Shown here piece by piece: positions 1 through 9,896 of a DNA stretch of 64,000 nucleotides. How positions within the stretch are numbered: position 1 is the first letter of the stretch; every line of letters starts with the position of its first letter. A program made the position numbers and the translations under genes. Where the stretch lies: contig NZ_JAPEVI010000003.1 in the NCBI RefSeq assembly GCF_026240905.1, positions 806,001-870,000 of the forward strand. Direction: 5' to 3'. Source of the stretch: Roseibium salinum. Lineage in GTDB: Bacteria; Pseudomonadota; Alphaproteobacteria; Rhizobiales; Stappiaceae. The notes under the pieces are model-generated. The model did not search any database. It had not been told where the DNA came from and saw only the letters and a program-made list of their open reading frames with translations.

Positions 1-518
1 TTGACAAGCTCGTTCACATCAACCGCGTTGCGAAAGTGGTCAAGGGTGGCCGCCGGTTCGGCTTCGCAGCACTCGTCGTGGTTGGTGACCAGAAGGGCCG
101 TGTCGGATTTGGTCATGGCAAGGCACGCGAAGTGCCGGAAGCCATCCGCAAGGCAACGGAAGCTGCAAAGCGCACGATGATCCGCGTGCCGCTGCGTGAA
201 GGCCGGACACTCCACCACGATGTCGAGGGCCGTCACGGGGCAGGCAAGGTGCTGCTGCGTGCAGCTCCGGCCGGTACCGGCATCATCGCAGGCGGCCCGA
301 TGCGCGCCGTCTTCGAGACGCTCGGCGTTCAGGACGTTGTGGCAAAGTCGCTGGGGACCTCAAACCCCTACAACATGGTCCGTGCAACCTTTGCTGCACT
401 GACCAAGGAAGACAGCCCGCGTTCCGTGGCTGCCCGCCGGGGCCTCAAGGTCTCCGTGCTGCAGTCTCGGCGCCGGGACAACACCGATGAGGCGGCTCCG
501 GCTGCCGCCGAGGCTTGA
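1..518 (+). CDS. rpsE: 30S ribosomal protein S5, 5'-truncated by window edge
   Basis: Small-subunit protein S5, which contacts the 16S rRNA central and decoding regions and affects translational fidelity. The frame is open from base 3 (no start in the window), so the N-terminus lies upstream. The visible protein begins at the N-terminal RNA-binding domain ([19 protein letters not shown]) and runs into the C-terminal domain ([18 protein letters not shown], then [18 protein letters not shown]), ending in an Ala/Glu-rich tail. rpmD follows 41 bases later, the standard spc operon order. The GTG at 36 is an internal valine, not the start. Identification is secure. Confidence 0.97.
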   Translation, partial: DKLVHINRVAKVVKGGRRFGFAALVVVGDQKGRVGFGHGKAREVPEAIRKATEAAKRTMIRVPLREGRTLHHDVEGRHGAGKVLLRAAPAGTGIIAGGPMRAVFETLGVQDVVAKSLGTSNPYNMVRATFAALTKEDSPRSVAARRGLKVSVLQSRRRDNTDEAAPAAAEA

Positions 519-559
519 CCTTGGCGGCTCCGGTCCCCAGCTGAAAGAGGGTAGGTTCC

Positions 560-757
560 ATGGCGAACACCGAAATGACTGTTACGGTCGAACAGATCGG
601 CAGCCCGCTGCGCCGTCCGAAGGATCAGCGCGCGACGCTCATCGGTCTCGGCCTGAACAAGATGCACCGCCGTTCCACACTGAAGGACACTCCCGAAGTG
701 CGCGGCATGATCAATAAGGTCCAGCATCTCGTTCGTGTCGTCGAAGACGACGCGTAA
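560..757 (+). CDS. rpmD: 50S ribosomal protein L30
   Basis: Small large-subunit protein of 65 aa, full length for bacterial L30. It shows the family pattern [18 protein letters not shown] near the N-terminus and [20 protein letters not shown] in the middle. The ATG at 560 has an upstream AGAGGG/TAGG purine stretch. It lies between rpsE and rplO as in the canonical spc operon and is co-transcribed with them. Confidence 0.97.
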   Translation: MANTEMTVTVEQIGSPLRRPKDQRATLIGLGLNKMHRRSTLKDTPEVRGMINKVQHLVRVVEDDA

Positions 758-779
758 GGACGGGGTGAGGAGAGAAAAC

Positions 780-1247
780 ATGAAGCTCAATGAACTTCGT
801 GACAACGAAGGTGCCGTCAAAGACCGCATCCGCGTTGGCCGCGGCATCGGGTCCGGCAAAGGCAAGACCGGCGGCCGCGGTGTGAAGGGTCAGAAGTCCC
901 GGTCCGGCGTGGCGATCAAAGGCTTTGAAGGCGGCCAGATGCCGATTCACCGCCGCCTGCCGAAGCGCGGATTCACGAACATCTTTGCCAACGACTACAA
1001 CACTGTATCCGTCGGCCGCGTTCAGAAGGCCATCGATGCGGGCAAGCTCAATGCTTCCGAGACGGTCACCGTCGAAGCACTGAAGGCTGCCGGCGTCGTC
1101 AAGCGGATCCGTGACGGTGTGCGCATCGTCGCCAACGGTGAACTCACCGCTGCGGTGACCTTTGAAGTTGCAGGTGCCTCCAAGGGTGCTGTTGCAGCAA
1201 TCGAAAAAGCGGGCGGCAAAGTGGCCGTTCTGGGAGCTCAGGCTTAA
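780..1247 (+). CDS. rplO: 50S ribosomal protein L15
   Basis: Large-subunit assembly protein binding 23S rRNA. The start is the ATG at 780 ([20 protein letters not shown]), preceded by a GAGGAGAG ribosome binding site. An in-frame upstream start at 735 would overlap rpmD and add 15 atypical residues, so it is not used. At 155 aa it has the normal length. The glycine/basic N-terminal segment ([20 protein letters not shown]) is the L15 signature that penetrates the ribosome core. It is followed 48 bases later by secY. Confidence 0.96.
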   Translation: MKLNELRDNEGAVKDRIRVGRGIGSGKGKTGGRGVKGQKSRSGVAIKGFEGGQMPIHRRLPKRGFTNIFANDYNTVSVGRVQKAIDAGKLNASETVTVEALKAAGVVKRIRDGVRIVANGELTAAVTFEVAGASKGAVAAIEKAGGKVAVLGAQA

Positions 1248-1295
1248 CAGCCTGGGCTTTCCCGTTTGTGGGCAAGTATCTGACCGGAGTAGGGC

Positions 1296-2627
1296 ATGGC
1301 ATCCGCCGCCGAGCAACTGGCGTCTAATCTCAATTTCTCAGCTTTCGCCAAGGCTGAAGAGCTCAAGAAGCGCATCTGGTTCACGCTGGGGGCGCTTTTG
1401 GTTTATCGACTGGGCACCTATATTCCCATGCCCGGCATCAATCCCGAGGCGTTCGCGCAGGCGTTCAACCAGGCGCAGTCCGGCATCATCGGCATGTTCA
1501 ACATGTTTGCCGGCGGCGCCGTCGAGCGTATGGCGATCTTTGCCCTCGGCATCATGCCCTATATTTCCGCCTCCATTATCATGCAGCTCATGACGACCGT
1601 CGTGCCGTCGCTGGAGCAGATGAAAAAGGAAGGCGAGCAGGGCCGGAAGGTCATCAACCAGTATACGCGCTACGGAACCGTGATTCTCGCCGCGTTCCAG
1701 GCCTACGGCATTGCCATCGGTCTGGAAGGGGCGGCGAATGTCGTGACCGATCCGGGCTGGTTCTTCCGCGCTTCCACGGTCATCACGCTGGTCGGCGGAA
1801 CCATGTTCCTGATGTGGCTGGGCGAACAGATCACGTCCCGCGGCATCGGCAACGGCATCTCGCTGATCATCTTCGCGGGCATCGTCGCGGGCCTTCCGGC
1901 GGCGGTGGTGCAGACCCTGGAACTCGGCCGTCAGGGCTCCCTGGCAACCTGGATCATTCTTGCGGTCATCATTCTGGCCGTCGTCGTGATCGGGTTCATC
2001 GTATTCATGGAGCGGGCGCAGCGCCGCCTGCTGATCCAATATCCGAAGCGCCAGATGGGCAACCGCATGTTCGAGGGCAACACCTCGTTCCTGCCGCTGA
2101 AGCTCAACACCGCCGGTGTCATTCCGCCGATCTTCGCCTCTTCGCTTCTGCTCGTCCCGGCAACGCTTGCCGGTTTCGGCCAGGGCTCGGGCAATGAGTG
2201 GCTGACCTACATCACTGCGGCACTCGGTCACGGGCAGCCACTGTTCATGGTTGCCTATGCCGGGATGATCATTTTCTTCTGCTTCTTCTACACGGCGATC
2301 GTCTTCAATCCGAGCGATACGGCCGACAATCTGAAGAAACATGGCGGCTTTATCCCGGGAATCCGGCCCGGCGAGCGGACGGCTCAGTATATCGACTATG
2401 TCCTGACGCGCATCACGACCGTCGGCGCGATATACATCACCATCGTTTGTCTATTACCCGAATTCCTCATATCCGCGACGGGCGTTCCGTTCTATTTCGG
2501 AGGAACCTCACTGTTGATTGTCGTGAGCGTGACAATGGATACCGTATCGCAGATCCAGGGCCATTTGCTTGCGCATCAGTATGAGGGTCTGGTGAAAAAA
2601 GCGAAACTCAGGGGGAGGCGCCGATGA
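1296..2627 (+). CDS. secY: Protein translocase subunit SecY
   Basis: Central channel-forming subunit of the SecYEG translocon in the inner membrane. It is 443 aa, with ten hydrophobic segments alternating with charged loops, as expected for SecY. Recognisable blocks are the N-terminal [20 protein letters not shown] segment, the plug-region start [11 protein letters not shown], the [11 protein letters not shown] helix, and [20 protein letters not shown] in the central cytosolic loop. The stop overlaps the adk start by 4 bases (ATGA), so translation is probably coupled. Position after rplO is canonical. Confidence 0.97.
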   Translation: MASAAEQLASNLNFSAFAKAEELKKRIWFTLGALLVYRLGTYIPMPGINPEAFAQAFNQAQSGIIGMFNMFAGGAVERMAIFALGIMPYISASIIMQLMTTVVPSLEQMKKEGEQGRKVINQYTRYGTVILAAFQAYGIAIGLEGAANVVTDPGWFFRASTVITLVGGTMFLMWLGEQITSRGIGNGISLIIFAGIVAGLPAAVVQTLELGRQGSLATWIILAVIILAVVVIGFIVFMERAQRRLLIQYPKRQMGNRMFEGNTSFLPLKLNTAGVIPPIFASSLLLVPATLAGFGQGSGNEWLTYITAALGHGQPLFMVAYAGMIIFFCFFYTAIVFNPSDTADNLKKHGGFIPGIRPGERTAQYIDYVLTRITTVGAIYITIVCLLPEFLISATGVPFYFGGTSLLIVVSVTMDTVSQIQGHLLAHQYEGLVKKAKLRGRRR

Positions 2628-3220
2628 GGCTTATTCTGGTAGGACCGCCAGGAGCGGGTAAGGGGACACAGGCCGCACGCCTCGTCGAGAACTACGACAT
2701 CCCTCAGCTTTCAACCGGCGACATGTTGCGCGCCGCCGTTGCTGCCCGCACCCCGGTCGGCCTCAAGGCGAAGGAAGTGATGGATGCCGGTGGTCTCGTT
2801 TCCGACGAGATCGTTGTCGGCATCATCCGGGACCGGATCGCGGAAGACGACGCCAAGAAGGGCTTCATTCTGGACGGTTTCCCCCGCACGCTCGCCCAGG
2901 CGGAAGCTCTGGACGTGATGCTGAAGTCGGGAAATCTGGAGCTCGACGCCGTCATAGAACTGCGGGTCGACCAGACAAAGCTGGTAGACCGGATCATCAA
3001 GCGGGCGGAAGATGCCAAGGCCGCTGGCGAACCGGTCCGCAAGGATGACGACCCGGAAGTTTTCAAGCAGCGCCTCGAAGCTTACAACCGCGATACCGCA
3101 GTTATTGTGCCTTATTACGAGAAAGCCGGTCTACTTTCCGTGATCGACGGCATGCAGTCCATTGACGAAGTCACGGCCTCTATAGAAACCGTGCTGCAAG
3201 GACTTGACGAAAAGGTATAG
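2624..3220 (+). CDS. adk: Adenylate kinase
   Basis: Catalyses ATP + AMP = 2 ADP in the cytosol. It is 198 aa, with the P-loop [11 protein letters not shown] at residues 7-17, the AMP-binding [10 protein letters not shown] block, and the DGFPRT signature. The LID is the short type ([20 protein letters not shown]) without zinc-binding cysteines, as usual in alphaproteobacteria. The start overlaps the secY stop by 4 bases, and adk is the last gene before a 180-base gap preceding rpsM. Confidence 0.97.
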   Translation: MRLILVGPPGAGKGTQAARLVENYDIPQLSTGDMLRAAVAARTPVGLKAKEVMDAGGLVSDEIVVGIIRDRIAEDDAKKGFILDGFPRTLAQAEALDVMLKSGNLELDAVIELRVDQTKLVDRIIKRAEDAKAAGEPVRKDDDPEVFKQRLEAYNRDTAVIVPYYEKAGLLSVIDGMQSIDEVTASIETVLQGLDEKV

Positions 3221-3254
3221 AGCCGCTAAACGACCCGCTCTACCTTACAGTTGA

Positions 3255-3310
3255 GCCGGTTCCATGCATGTGGGACCGGCATTCTCTGTGTCGGGGTACC
3301 CCGGCATTTT
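3255..3310 (+). other. Two adjacent hairpins between adk and rpsM
   Basis: The gap holds a 9-bp stem with one G-T wobble (arms 3255-3263 and 3272-3280, GCCGGTTCC/GGGACCGGC), then a perfect 12-base palindrome CGGGGTACCCCG (3292-3303) followed by GCATTTT. They could be a weak terminator at the end of the spc transcript or a leader structure for the alpha operon (rpsM-rpsK-rpoA-rplQ). The T tract is short, so the role is inferred only. Confidence 0.4.
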
Positions 3311-3399
3311 CGTACACCCGCAAGGGCCGGCCTCCACCGGACGCGGGTTTTGCTCACTGCGGTTAGGCCTTGGCCCGCCGCTCAACATGGAGATACAAC

Positions 3400-3768
3400 G
3401 TGGCACGTATTGCTGGCGTTAACATCCCGACGAATAAGCGCACCGTGATCGCTCTTCAGTATATTCACGGCATCGGCGCGAAATTCGCGCAGGAAATCAT
3501 CGAAAAGAACAACATCGACCCGTCGCGCCGTGTCAACGAGCTGTCGGATGCCGAAGTGCTGTCCATCCGCGAAACCATCGACCGTGACTACATGGTGGAA
3601 GGTGACCTTCGCCGTGAGACGGCAATGAACATCAAGCGTCTTATGGACCTTGGCTGCTACCGCGGCCTTCGTCACCGCCGCGGCCTTCCGGTTCGCGGGC
3701 AGCGGACGCACACGAACGCACGTACCCGCAAGGGTCCGGCGAAACCGATCGCTGGCAAGAAGAAATAA
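3400..3768 (+). CDS. rpsM: 30S ribosomal protein S13
   Basis: Head protein of the small subunit that contacts 16S rRNA, the P-site tRNA and the intersubunit bridge. GTG at 3400 is chosen because it yields the conserved N-terminus (M)[13 protein letters not shown] and has GGAGA seven bases upstream. A longer in-frame TTG start at 3370 adds ten non-conserved residues. The 122-aa length is normal. The basic C-terminal tail ([20 protein letters not shown]) is typical. First gene of the alpha operon. Confidence 0.96.
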   Translation: MARIAGVNIPTNKRTVIALQYIHGIGAKFAQEIIEKNNIDPSRRVNELSDAEVLSIRETIDRDYMVEGDLRRETAMNIKRLMDLGCYRGLRHRRGLPVRGQRTHTNARTRKGPAKPIAGKKK

Positions 3769-3838
3769 CATCGCACTGCGATTGTTGGTGGAGCTGCCGG
3801 AACTACGGCAGTGACGAGATCAAAACAAGGACAAAAGA

Positions 3839-4228
3839 ATGGCTAAAGACACGACGCGCGTGCGTCGCCGCGAACGCAAGAACATTTCTTCTGGCGTCGC
3901 GCATGTGAACTCCACGTTCAACAACACCATGATCACGATTACCGATGCACAGGGCAATACGATCTCCTGGTCGTCCGCCGGAACGCTCGGTTTCAAGGGC
4001 TCCCGCAAGTCCACGCCGTATGCAGCCCAGGTTGCTGCGGAAGACGCTGCGAAAAAAGCTGCCGAACACGGCATGCGCACGCTGGAAGTTGAAGTTCGTG
4101 GCCCGGGTTCCGGTCGTGAATCCGCTCTTCGCGCGCTACAGGCCGCCGGTTTCCTCATCACGTCCATCCGTGACGTGACGCCGATCCCGCACAATGGCTG
4201 CCGTCCGCGCAAGCGCCGCCGCGTCTAA
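3839..4228 (+). CDS. rpsK: 30S ribosomal protein S11
   Basis: Platform protein of the small subunit that binds near the E site and mRNA exit. It is 129 aa. Family blocks include [18 protein letters not shown], the [20 protein letters not shown] core, [17 protein letters not shown], and the C-terminal [18 protein letters not shown]. The ATG at 3839 has AAGGAC upstream. It lies between rpsM and rpoA, the universal order. Confidence 0.97.
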   Translation: MAKDTTRVRRRERKNISSGVAHVNSTFNNTMITITDAQGNTISWSSAGTLGFKGSRKSTPYAAQVAAEDAAKKAAEHGMRTLEVEVRGPGSGRESALRALQAAGFLITSIRDVTPIPHNGCRPRKRRRV

Positions 4229-4318
4229 GGCTTCCCAGCTTTAGGTACTTGTTTCTCCAAATGGCAAAGAATGGCCTGGCCCCGAAGCGCCAGGCGGGAT
4301 AGCCGAAGGGACGAAAAC

Positions 4319-5341
4319 GTGACCATTCAAAAAAACTGGCAAGAGTTGATCAAGCCGACCAAGCTCGAGGTCAAGCCGGGCGACGATTCTCGCTACCTGG
4401 CAACGGTCGTTGCCGAGCCTCTCGAGCGTGGCTACGGTCTGACCTTGGGCAACGCGTTGCGCCGTATCCTGCTGTCCTCCCTGCAGGGGGCAGCCGTCAC
4501 CGCGGTTCAGATCGACGGTGTTCTGCACGAGTTCTCGTCGATCCCGGGCGTGCGGGAAGATGTCACCGATATCGTGCTCAACATCAAGGAAATCGCCATC
4601 CGCATGGAAGGCGAAGGTCCCAAGCGCATGGTCGTGCGCAAGCAGGGCCCGGGTGTTGTGACCGCAGGTGACATTCAGACTGTCGGCGACGTCGAAGTTC
4701 TGAACCCGGAACTGGTCCTCTGCACGCTGGACGAAGGCGCTGAAATCCGCATGGAATTCACCGTCAACACCGGCAAAGGCTATGTTTCTTCCGACCGCAA
4801 CCGCCCGGAAGACGCACCGATCGGGTTGATCCCGGTCGACAGCCTTTACTCTCCGGTCAAGAAGGTCTCCTACAAGGTGGAAAACACCCGTGAAGGCCAG
4901 GTTCTTGACTATGACAAGCTGACCCTGACTGTCGAAACCGATGGTTCCGTGAAGCCGGACGATGCCGTGGCCTATGCAGCGCGCATTCTGCAGGATCAGC
5001 TCTCGATCTTCGTCAACTTCGAAGAGCCGCAGCGCGAGGTTGCCGAGGACTCTGTCCCGGAACTGGCGTTCAACCCGGCGCTTCTGAAGAAGGTCGACGA
5101 ACTGGAACTGTCGGTACGGTCTGCAAACTGCCTGAAGAACGACAATATCGTTTATATTGGCGATCTCATTCAGAAGACCGAAGCGGAAATGCTGCGGACG
5201 CCGAATTTCGGCCGCAAGTCGCTCAACGAAATCAAGGAAGTTCTCGCCCAGATGGGTCTGCATCTCGGCATGGAAGTCGCCAACTGGCCGCCTGAGAACA
5301 TCGACGATCTCGCCAAGCGTTACGAAGACCATCAGTACTGA
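4319..5341 (+). CDS. rpoA: DNA-directed RNA polymerase subunit alpha
   Basis: Alpha subunit, which dimerises to nucleate RNA polymerase assembly and contacts UP elements and activators. GTG at 4319 gives the expected N-terminus (M)[17 protein letters not shown] and a normal 340 aa; the ATG at 4271 would add 16 unrelated residues. The N-terminal domain has the [20 protein letters not shown] motif. The C-terminal domain shows [16 protein letters not shown] and the helix-hairpin-helix region [17 protein letters not shown]. rplQ follows 83 bases later. Confidence 0.96.
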   Translation: MTIQKNWQELIKPTKLEVKPGDDSRYLATVVAEPLERGYGLTLGNALRRILLSSLQGAAVTAVQIDGVLHEFSSIPGVREDVTDIVLNIKEIAIRMEGEGPKRMVVRKQGPGVVTAGDIQTVGDVEVLNPELVLCTLDEGAEIRMEFTVNTGKGYVSSDRNRPEDAPIGLIPVDSLYSPVKKVSYKVENTREGQVLDYDKLTLTVETDGSVKPDDAVAYAARILQDQLSIFVNFEEPQREVAEDSVPELAFNPALLKKVDELELSVRSANCLKNDNIVYIGDLIQKTEAEMLRTPNFGRKSLNEIKEVLAQMGLHLGMEVANWPPENIDDLAKRYEDHQY

Positions 5342-5424
5342 GGGACGTACGCGTCCCTGGAGCATCAACCAGGCAAGTGCTTTGAAGAGATTAGCAGACT
5401 GCCTGACAGAAAAAGGAGAGGGCC

Positions 5425-5850
5425 ATGCGCCACGGTAAATCCGGCCGCAAGCTCAACCGGACCTCTAGCCACCGCAAGGCTATGTTCGCGAACATGGCAG
5501 CGTCGCTGATCAATCACGAACAGATCGTCACGACCCTGCCGAAGGCCAAGGAAATGAAGCCGATCATCGACAAGCTCATCACATTGGGCAAGCGCGGTGA
5601 TCTTCATGCGCGTCGTCAGGCCATTTCGCAGATCCGCGATACGGCGATGGTCGCAAAGCTGTTCGACACGCTCGGTGAGCGTTACAAGGACCGCAGCGGC
5701 GGCTACTCGCGCGTTCTGAAAGCCGGTTTCCGTTACGGCGACAATGCTCCGATGGCTGTCATCGAGCTGGTCGACCGGGATCCGGCGGCTCGCGGCGCAG
5801 AAGACCGCGCCCGTGCCGAAGCTGCAGAAGCGGCCGAGAACGCAGCGTAA
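5425..5850 (+). CDS. rplQ: 50S ribosomal protein L17
   Basis: Large-subunit protein near the polypeptide exit tunnel. It is 141 aa, beginning [20 protein letters not shown], the L17 signature, with [20 protein letters not shown] next and an Ala/Glu-rich C-terminal tail common in alphaproteobacteria. AAGGAGAGG lies just upstream of the ATG. It is the last gene of the ribosomal block and is followed by a strong terminator. Confidence 0.97.
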   Translation: MRHGKSGRKLNRTSSHRKAMFANMAASLINHEQIVTTLPKAKEMKPIIDKLITLGKRGDLHARRQAISQIRDTAMVAKLFDTLGERYKDRSGGYSRVLKAGFRYGDNAPMAVIELVDRDPAARGAEDRARAEAAEAAENAA

Positions 5851-5876
5851 GATCTGCAAAAGCGCATTGAAGAACA

Positions 5877-5903
5877 GGGCGGGCCTCAGGTCCGCCCTTT
5901 TTT
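5877..5903 (+). terminator. Rho-independent terminator after rplQ
   Basis: Arms GGGCGGGCC and GGTCCGCCC (one G-T wobble, three-base loop) are followed by six T. It ends the alpha ribosomal operon. Confidence 0.93.
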
Positions 5904-6039
5904 GCTGTCTGCGCGGCTTAGCAGTTTGCTGCGGGATCGCCTACGTAATTCTACCTGAGATTATCAATGATTTAAGGAACAGGCACTTATCTTTTCGGCG
6001 CATTCGAGGCAGAGGAATGCAAGGCTGGGGAGATTCGCA

Positions 6040-8214
6040 GTGTTTGGCAGAAAAAATTCGAGTTCGAAGAGGTTTTCATCTTCTCTTCGTCTTTCCTTTG
6101 TTATTCCGGCATTGATGATACTGGTTACCGTCGCCGCCTGTACGGCGGTCGGCGTGATCGGTTACATGACCGGCCGGGATGGCCTGCAGAAGGCTGCGCA
6201 GGCGGAACTCGGCATGGTGATCACCGCCCGATCCGCCTTGCTGGAATCCAGACTTCAGGCCGCTGCCGCGGAGACGGTCAACCTTGCCTCGAGCGTCGCG
6301 GATGTCATGGGCAACCTCGGCAATGCGACCATGAACATCGACAAGGAAAAGGACGAAATTCTCGACCTGTTCCATAGCGGTCAAACGGCGATGGAGCGGG
6401 CAAGCATTTCCGGCAAGGAACAGAAGACGATGTATGCCTGGCGCCATTCCGAGGCGCATCCGGCACTCTTCAATGTCTGGAAGAACGGCGGCTATGCGGA
6501 TATCTACATGATCGACGCAAACGGGCTTGTTCTCTATTCGGTGACCAAGGGCGGCGAGTTTCTCTCCCGGCTGGAGGGCGGCGTTGCCGGCGACACCGGA
6601 CTGGACGCGATCTACAATGCCGCCAAGGAACTGGCCGAGGGCGAGATCGTCGCAAGCGCCTTTGAAGCCTATGGTCCGGCAGGTGGCGAGAGCTCTCTGT
6701 TTCTCGCTTCTCCCGTCTATATGAGTTCCTTTGGCGAAGTGAGCATGAGCGGCGTCGTTGCGCTCCGTCTCGATCCTTCCTTCCTCAACAAGGTTGTCGC
6801 CAACCGGGAAGACCTCGGTGACACGGGCCAGGTCTACCTGATCGACCAGGACGGCCTGGTGCTCAGCGACATGCCGTTGGCTGCCGAACGGACGGCGCTT
6901 GCCGCTACTTCCGATGCGGAGCCGGCACTGGCGGCCGCGAGCGGTTCCGAAGCGGCCGGGATCGTCACCGGTGCGGATGGCGTTGCAGACCTGATGGTGG
7001 CGCGGCCATTGACCTTCCGGGGGCAGACCTGGGCGATCGTCGCTGAAAAGAGCGTCGAAGAGACCCTCTCGGCAGTCATGAACATGCGCGACCAGATGTT
7101 CATGTGGTCGCTGGCGACCATCGCGGTGGCGGCGGTGATCGCGCTCTTCTTCTCCCAATCCATCACCCGCCCGCTGTCCACGCTCGTCGGCGCATTGAAT
7201 GCAATTGCATCCGGAGATCTGGGAGCGGAAATCACGGCGGCCTACCGCAAGGACGAAATCGGCGATATCGGCCGGGCGGTCCTGCAGATCCGCCAGAACG
7301 CCGCCGAAGACAACGAGCGCCGCGCCGCGGAAGAGGCGGATGCCTCCCGGCGTCAGGCCGAGCAGCGCCAGGAGATGCTGGCAAGTCTTGCCGGCGACTT
7401 CGAGGCGACGGTGGGCACTGTTGTCGACAAGGTGGCCCGGTCTGCTGCAAAGCTGCGCGAGTCCGCCGGCAAGATGCGCGATATGACCGATGTCGCCGGC
7501 GAGACGTCGGCCAATGCCGCGACGATGTCGCAAGAAACCCTGTCTGAAGTGGAATCCATCGCAGCAGCTTCCGACCAGCTCTCAAGCTCGATCCAGGAAA
7601 TCTCCACGCTTATAGAACGCTCGTCCAGCGTTGCCGTTGACGCGACCAAGCGTGCCGAAACCACCAACGAAACGGTCAAGTCGCTTGCCGAAGCGGCCAA
7701 CCGGATCGGTGAGGTCGTCACCCTTATCAGCGACATTGCGGACCAGACCAACCTTCTGGCGTTGAATGCCACCATCGAGGCGGCCCGCGCCGGGGAGGCC
7801 GGGAAGGGCTTTGCAGTGGTTGCCGCTGAAGTGAAGGAGCTTGCCTCGCAGACCGGCAAGGCAACCGGCGAGATCCAGCAACAGATCGACGCAATCCGCA
7901 GCGCGACGGAAGACGCCGTTGGTGCGATCAGCGACATTCAGAAGACCATCGACGAGATCACCCAGTCGGTGAGCGATGTTGCTGCTGCTGTGACCGAGCA
8001 GAGCTACGCCACGCAGGGCATTGCGGAAAACACGCAGCGGGCCGCCGGCGGCACCTCCAAGGTGACCGAAGACATCCGCAACGTCTCCGCGCTTTCCAAC
8101 GATACCAACATGGCCGCGCAGAACTTCTCCGAAGAAGCTGCCGACATGGCAATGGAAGCGGAGCAACTGGACAAGGAAGTGCGCAGCTTCCTGTCTCAGG
8201 TGCGCTCCGCATAG
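6040..8214 (+). CDS. Methyl-accepting chemotaxis protein with periplasmic sensor, HAMP and MA domains
   Basis: Transmembrane chemoreceptor that signals to CheA/CheW. GTG at 6040 has GGGGAG seven bases upstream. Of 724 aa, residues about 17-40 are TM1, about 42-345 the periplasmic ligand-binding region (double-Cache-like by size and by the [10 protein letters not shown] and DQDGLVLSD strand motifs), about 356-374 TM2 and about 375-428 HAMP. The cytoplasmic coiled coil has its hairpin tip around residues 565-600 ([19 protein letters not shown]). There is no C-terminal NWETF-like CheR tether. The ligand cannot be predicted. It stands alone; its terminator hairpin was the target of IS copy 1. Confidence 0.93.
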   Translation: MFGRKNSSSKRFSSSLRLSFVIPALMILVTVAACTAVGVIGYMTGRDGLQKAAQAELGMVITARSALLESRLQAAAAETVNLASSVADVMGNLGNATMNIDKEKDEILDLFHSGQTAMERASISGKEQKTMYAWRHSEAHPALFNVWKNGGYADIYMIDANGLVLYSVTKGGEFLSRLEGGVAGDTGLDAIYNAAKELAEGEIVASAFEAYGPAGGESSLFLASPVYMSSFGEVSMSGVVALRLDPSFLNKVVANREDLGDTGQVYLIDQDGLVLSDMPLAAERTALAATSDAEPALAAASGSEAAGIVTGADGVADLMVARPLTFRGQTWAIVAEKSVEETLSAVMNMRDQMFMWSLATIAVAAVIALFFSQSITRPLSTLVGALNAIASGDLGAEITAAYRKDEIGDIGRAVLQIRQNAAEDNERRAAEEADASRRQAEQRQEMLASLAGDFEATVGTVVDKVARSAAKLRESAGKMRDMTDVAGETSANAATMSQETLSEVESIAAASDQLSSSIQEISTLIERSSSVAVDATKRAETTNETVKSLAEAANRIGEVVTLISDIADQTNLLALNATIEAARAGEAGKGFAVVAAEVKELASQTGKATGEIQQQIDAIRSATEDAVGAISDIQKTIDEITQSVSDVAAAVTEQSYATQGIAENTQRAAGGTSKVTEDIRNVSALSNDTNMAAQNFSEEAADMAMEAEQLDKEVRSFLSQVRSA

Positions 8215-8237
8215 CGCCAGCGGGCGGAATTGCGAAG

Positions 8238-8259
8238 AGCCGCCGGTTTTCCGGCGGCT
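8238..8259 (+). repeat. Target duplication, left copy (terminator hairpin of the chemoreceptor gene)
   Basis: A 22-bp perfect palindrome (arms AGCCGCCGG and CCGGCGGCT around a TTTT loop) directly abuts the IS left end. An identical 22 bp abuts the right end at 9788-9809. The duplicated sequence is exactly the hairpin, base to base. This copy lost its T tract to the insertion. Confidence 0.9.
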
Positions 8260-8271
8260 CAGACTGCTGAC

Positions 8272-8299
8272 AAACCCCTGGCATTGTCCAGGGGTTTTT
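8272..8299 (+). terminator. Inward-facing terminator at IS left end (copy 1)
   Basis: Arms AAACCCCTGG and CCAGGGGTTT around a 6-base loop, followed by TT. The outer arm overlaps the inverted repeat. It would stop transcription arriving from the chemoreceptor gene before the transposase, replacing the terminator split by the insertion. Confidence 0.8.
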
Positions 8300-8313
8300 G
8301 ATTCACTGTTTAG

Positions 8314-9684
8314 ATGTTGAAGAAGCCCGGCCCCGATCAGACAGCGCTCGAGATGGTTACACTCGAGCAGCTTGTTCCCGCCGATCACCTTTTGCGCAAG
8401 ATTGACGCGGTGATCGACTTTTCGTTCGTCCATGACCGTGTCTCGGCGCTCTACTGCGCAGACAACGGCCGTCCACCGCTGGATCCGACGTTGATGTTCA
8501 AGGCGTTGTTCATCGGTTACCTGTTCGGCATCCGCTCGGAGCGCCAGTTGGTGCGCGAGATCGAGGTGAATGTCGCCTACCGCTGGTTCTTGCGGCTGAA
8601 GCTGACGGACAAGGTGTTCGACGCCTCGACACTGAGCCAGAACCGGCGGCGTCGCTACAACGACGCGTCTGTCGCCCAGGATATCTTCGACCACATTGTC
8701 GAGCAGGCGATCGCTCATGGCCTTGTAGACGGCACGGTGCTTTATACGGATTCGACACATCTGAAGGCGAATGCCAACAAAGGCAAATACGATCTGGCTC
8801 AAATCGAGAAGTCACGGGCCGATTATTGGGCGGACCTGGACCGGGCGGTTGAGGCGGAACGCAGGCTGCATGGCCAGAAGCCGCTAAAGGAGCAGGAGCG
8901 CTCTCCTGAGGTCAAGCAAACCAAGGTGAGCCGCACGGATCCGGACAGCGGCTACATGGTGCGTGAGGGCAAGCCAAAGGGCTTCTTCTATCTGGACCAC
9001 CGCACGGTGGACGGTAAATTGGGGATCGTCACGGACACCTTCACCACACCGGCCAATGTCCATGACAGCATTGTTTATCTGAACCGGCTGGACCGTCAGG
9101 CACACCGCTTCAGCTTCCAGGTCAAGGCGGTTGGTCTTGATGCGGGCTATGCCACTTCAGCGATAGCCCGGGGACTGGAGGAGCGGGATATTCTGGGGGT
9201 GACCGGATACCGCCGCCCGTCTGCCCCAAAGCCCGGCATGATGCGCAAATCAAGCTTCGCTTACGAGGAGCAAACCGATGGCTACCGTTGTCCCGAAGGC
9301 CGGCTGCTGACCTATGCAACGACGGACAGGAACGGCTACAAACACTACCGCTCCGACCCTGCCATCTGCAAAAAGTGTCCGCTTCTGGCCTCCTGCACCT
9401 CCAATGCCAGGGCTGAGCGCACCATCACCCGCCATGTCTGGCAGGAGAGCAGGGAGCGAAGCGATACATATCGCCTGACACCCTGGGGCAAGGCTGTTTA
9501 CAAGCGTCGAAAGGAAACCGTGGAGCGTTCGTTTGCCGATGCCAAACAGCTCCATGGCCACAGATACGCCAGGTTCCGAAGTCTGGTGCGCGTCCAGATG
9601 CAGTGCCTCCTCGCCGCCGCCGCCCAGAACATCAAGAAGATCGCGATGGCCCTCACCAAACCACCCAAACAAGTACGGGCCTGA
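8314..9684 (+). CDS. IS1182-family DDE transposase (copy 1)
   Basis: 456-aa transposase. Residues about 15-115 form the DUF772-type N-terminal domain (LDPTLMFKALFIGYLFGIRSE). The RNase H-like core has candidate DDE residues D146 (VLYTDSTHLKANA), D276 (AVGLDAGYATS) and E404 (KETVERSFADAK). A cysteine group sits between the last two (C326, C352, C355, C361: CPEGR and ICKKCPLLASC), as in IS1182-type enzymes. ATG at 8314 lies 14 bases after the inward terminator, leaving little room for a promoter, so expression is probably low. The frame is intact. Confidence 0.93.
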   Translation: MLKKPGPDQTALEMVTLEQLVPADHLLRKIDAVIDFSFVHDRVSALYCADNGRPPLDPTLMFKALFIGYLFGIRSERQLVREIEVNVAYRWFLRLKLTDKVFDASTLSQNRRRRYNDASVAQDIFDHIVEQAIAHGLVDGTVLYTDSTHLKANANKGKYDLAQIEKSRADYWADLDRAVEAERRLHGQKPLKEQERSPEVKQTKVSRTDPDSGYMVREGKPKGFFYLDHRTVDGKLGIVTDTFTTPANVHDSIVYLNRLDRQAHRFSFQVKAVGLDAGYATSAIARGLEERDILGVTGYRRPSAPKPGMMRKSSFAYEEQTDGYRCPEGRLLTYATTDRNGYKHYRSDPAICKKCPLLASCTSNARAERTITRHVWQESRERSDTYRLTPWGKAVYKRRKETVERSFADAKQLHGHRYARFRSLVRVQMQCLLAAAAQNIKKIAMALTKPPKQVRA

Positions 9685-9744
9685 CAGGCAAAAAGCCCGA
9701 CCACGCTAAATTCAAAACCCAGAAATAACGGCAAAACAAATCTC

Positions 9745-9775
9745 AAAAAACAAACCCGCCGAAATCGGCGGGTTT
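9745..9775 (-). terminator. Inward-facing terminator at IS right end (copy 1)
   Basis: Arms AAACCCGCCG and CGGCGGGTTT with an AAAT loop. Read on the minus strand the stem is followed by TGTTTTTT, so it would block antisense transcription entering from the right flank. It may also work weakly on the plus strand. Confidence 0.65.
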
Positions 9776-9787
9776 GTCAGCAGTCTG

Positions 9788-9813
9788 AGCCGCCGGTTTT
9801 CCGGCGGCTCTTT
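9788..9813 (+). terminator. Target duplication, right copy, still a chemoreceptor-type terminator
   Basis: The same 22-bp hairpin as at 8238-8259, here followed by CTTTGCTTTT. This is the original downstream side of the pre-insertion terminator, so after insertion it serves the transposase gene. Confidence 0.75.
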
Positions 9814-9896
9814 GCTTTTGTATTTGCCTCTTTTCCTCCCTATCTGCCATGTAACGCCAAACGATCCGAAAGATTCGAAGAAGAGGGCTTCCGGCC

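Larger units (their letters stand above)
8260..9787 (+). mobile_element. IS1182-family insertion sequence, copy 1 (1,528 bp)
   Basis: Complete element. Both ends carry the 18-bp perfect terminal inverted repeat CAGACTGCTGACAAACCC (8260-8277; complement at 9770-9787), flanked by an identical 22-bp duplication. It encodes one transposase and has a hairpin terminator just inside each end. A second copy of identical length and identical encoded protein lies in the same orientation at 38949-40476. Family placement rests on the transposase layout. Confidence 0.95.

Noticed and set aside
1338..2342. 334-codon open frame on the minus strand opposite secY
   Set aside because: Fully antisense to secY, composition rich in Arg/His/Asp as expected from a GC-rich shadow frame, and no recognisable motif.
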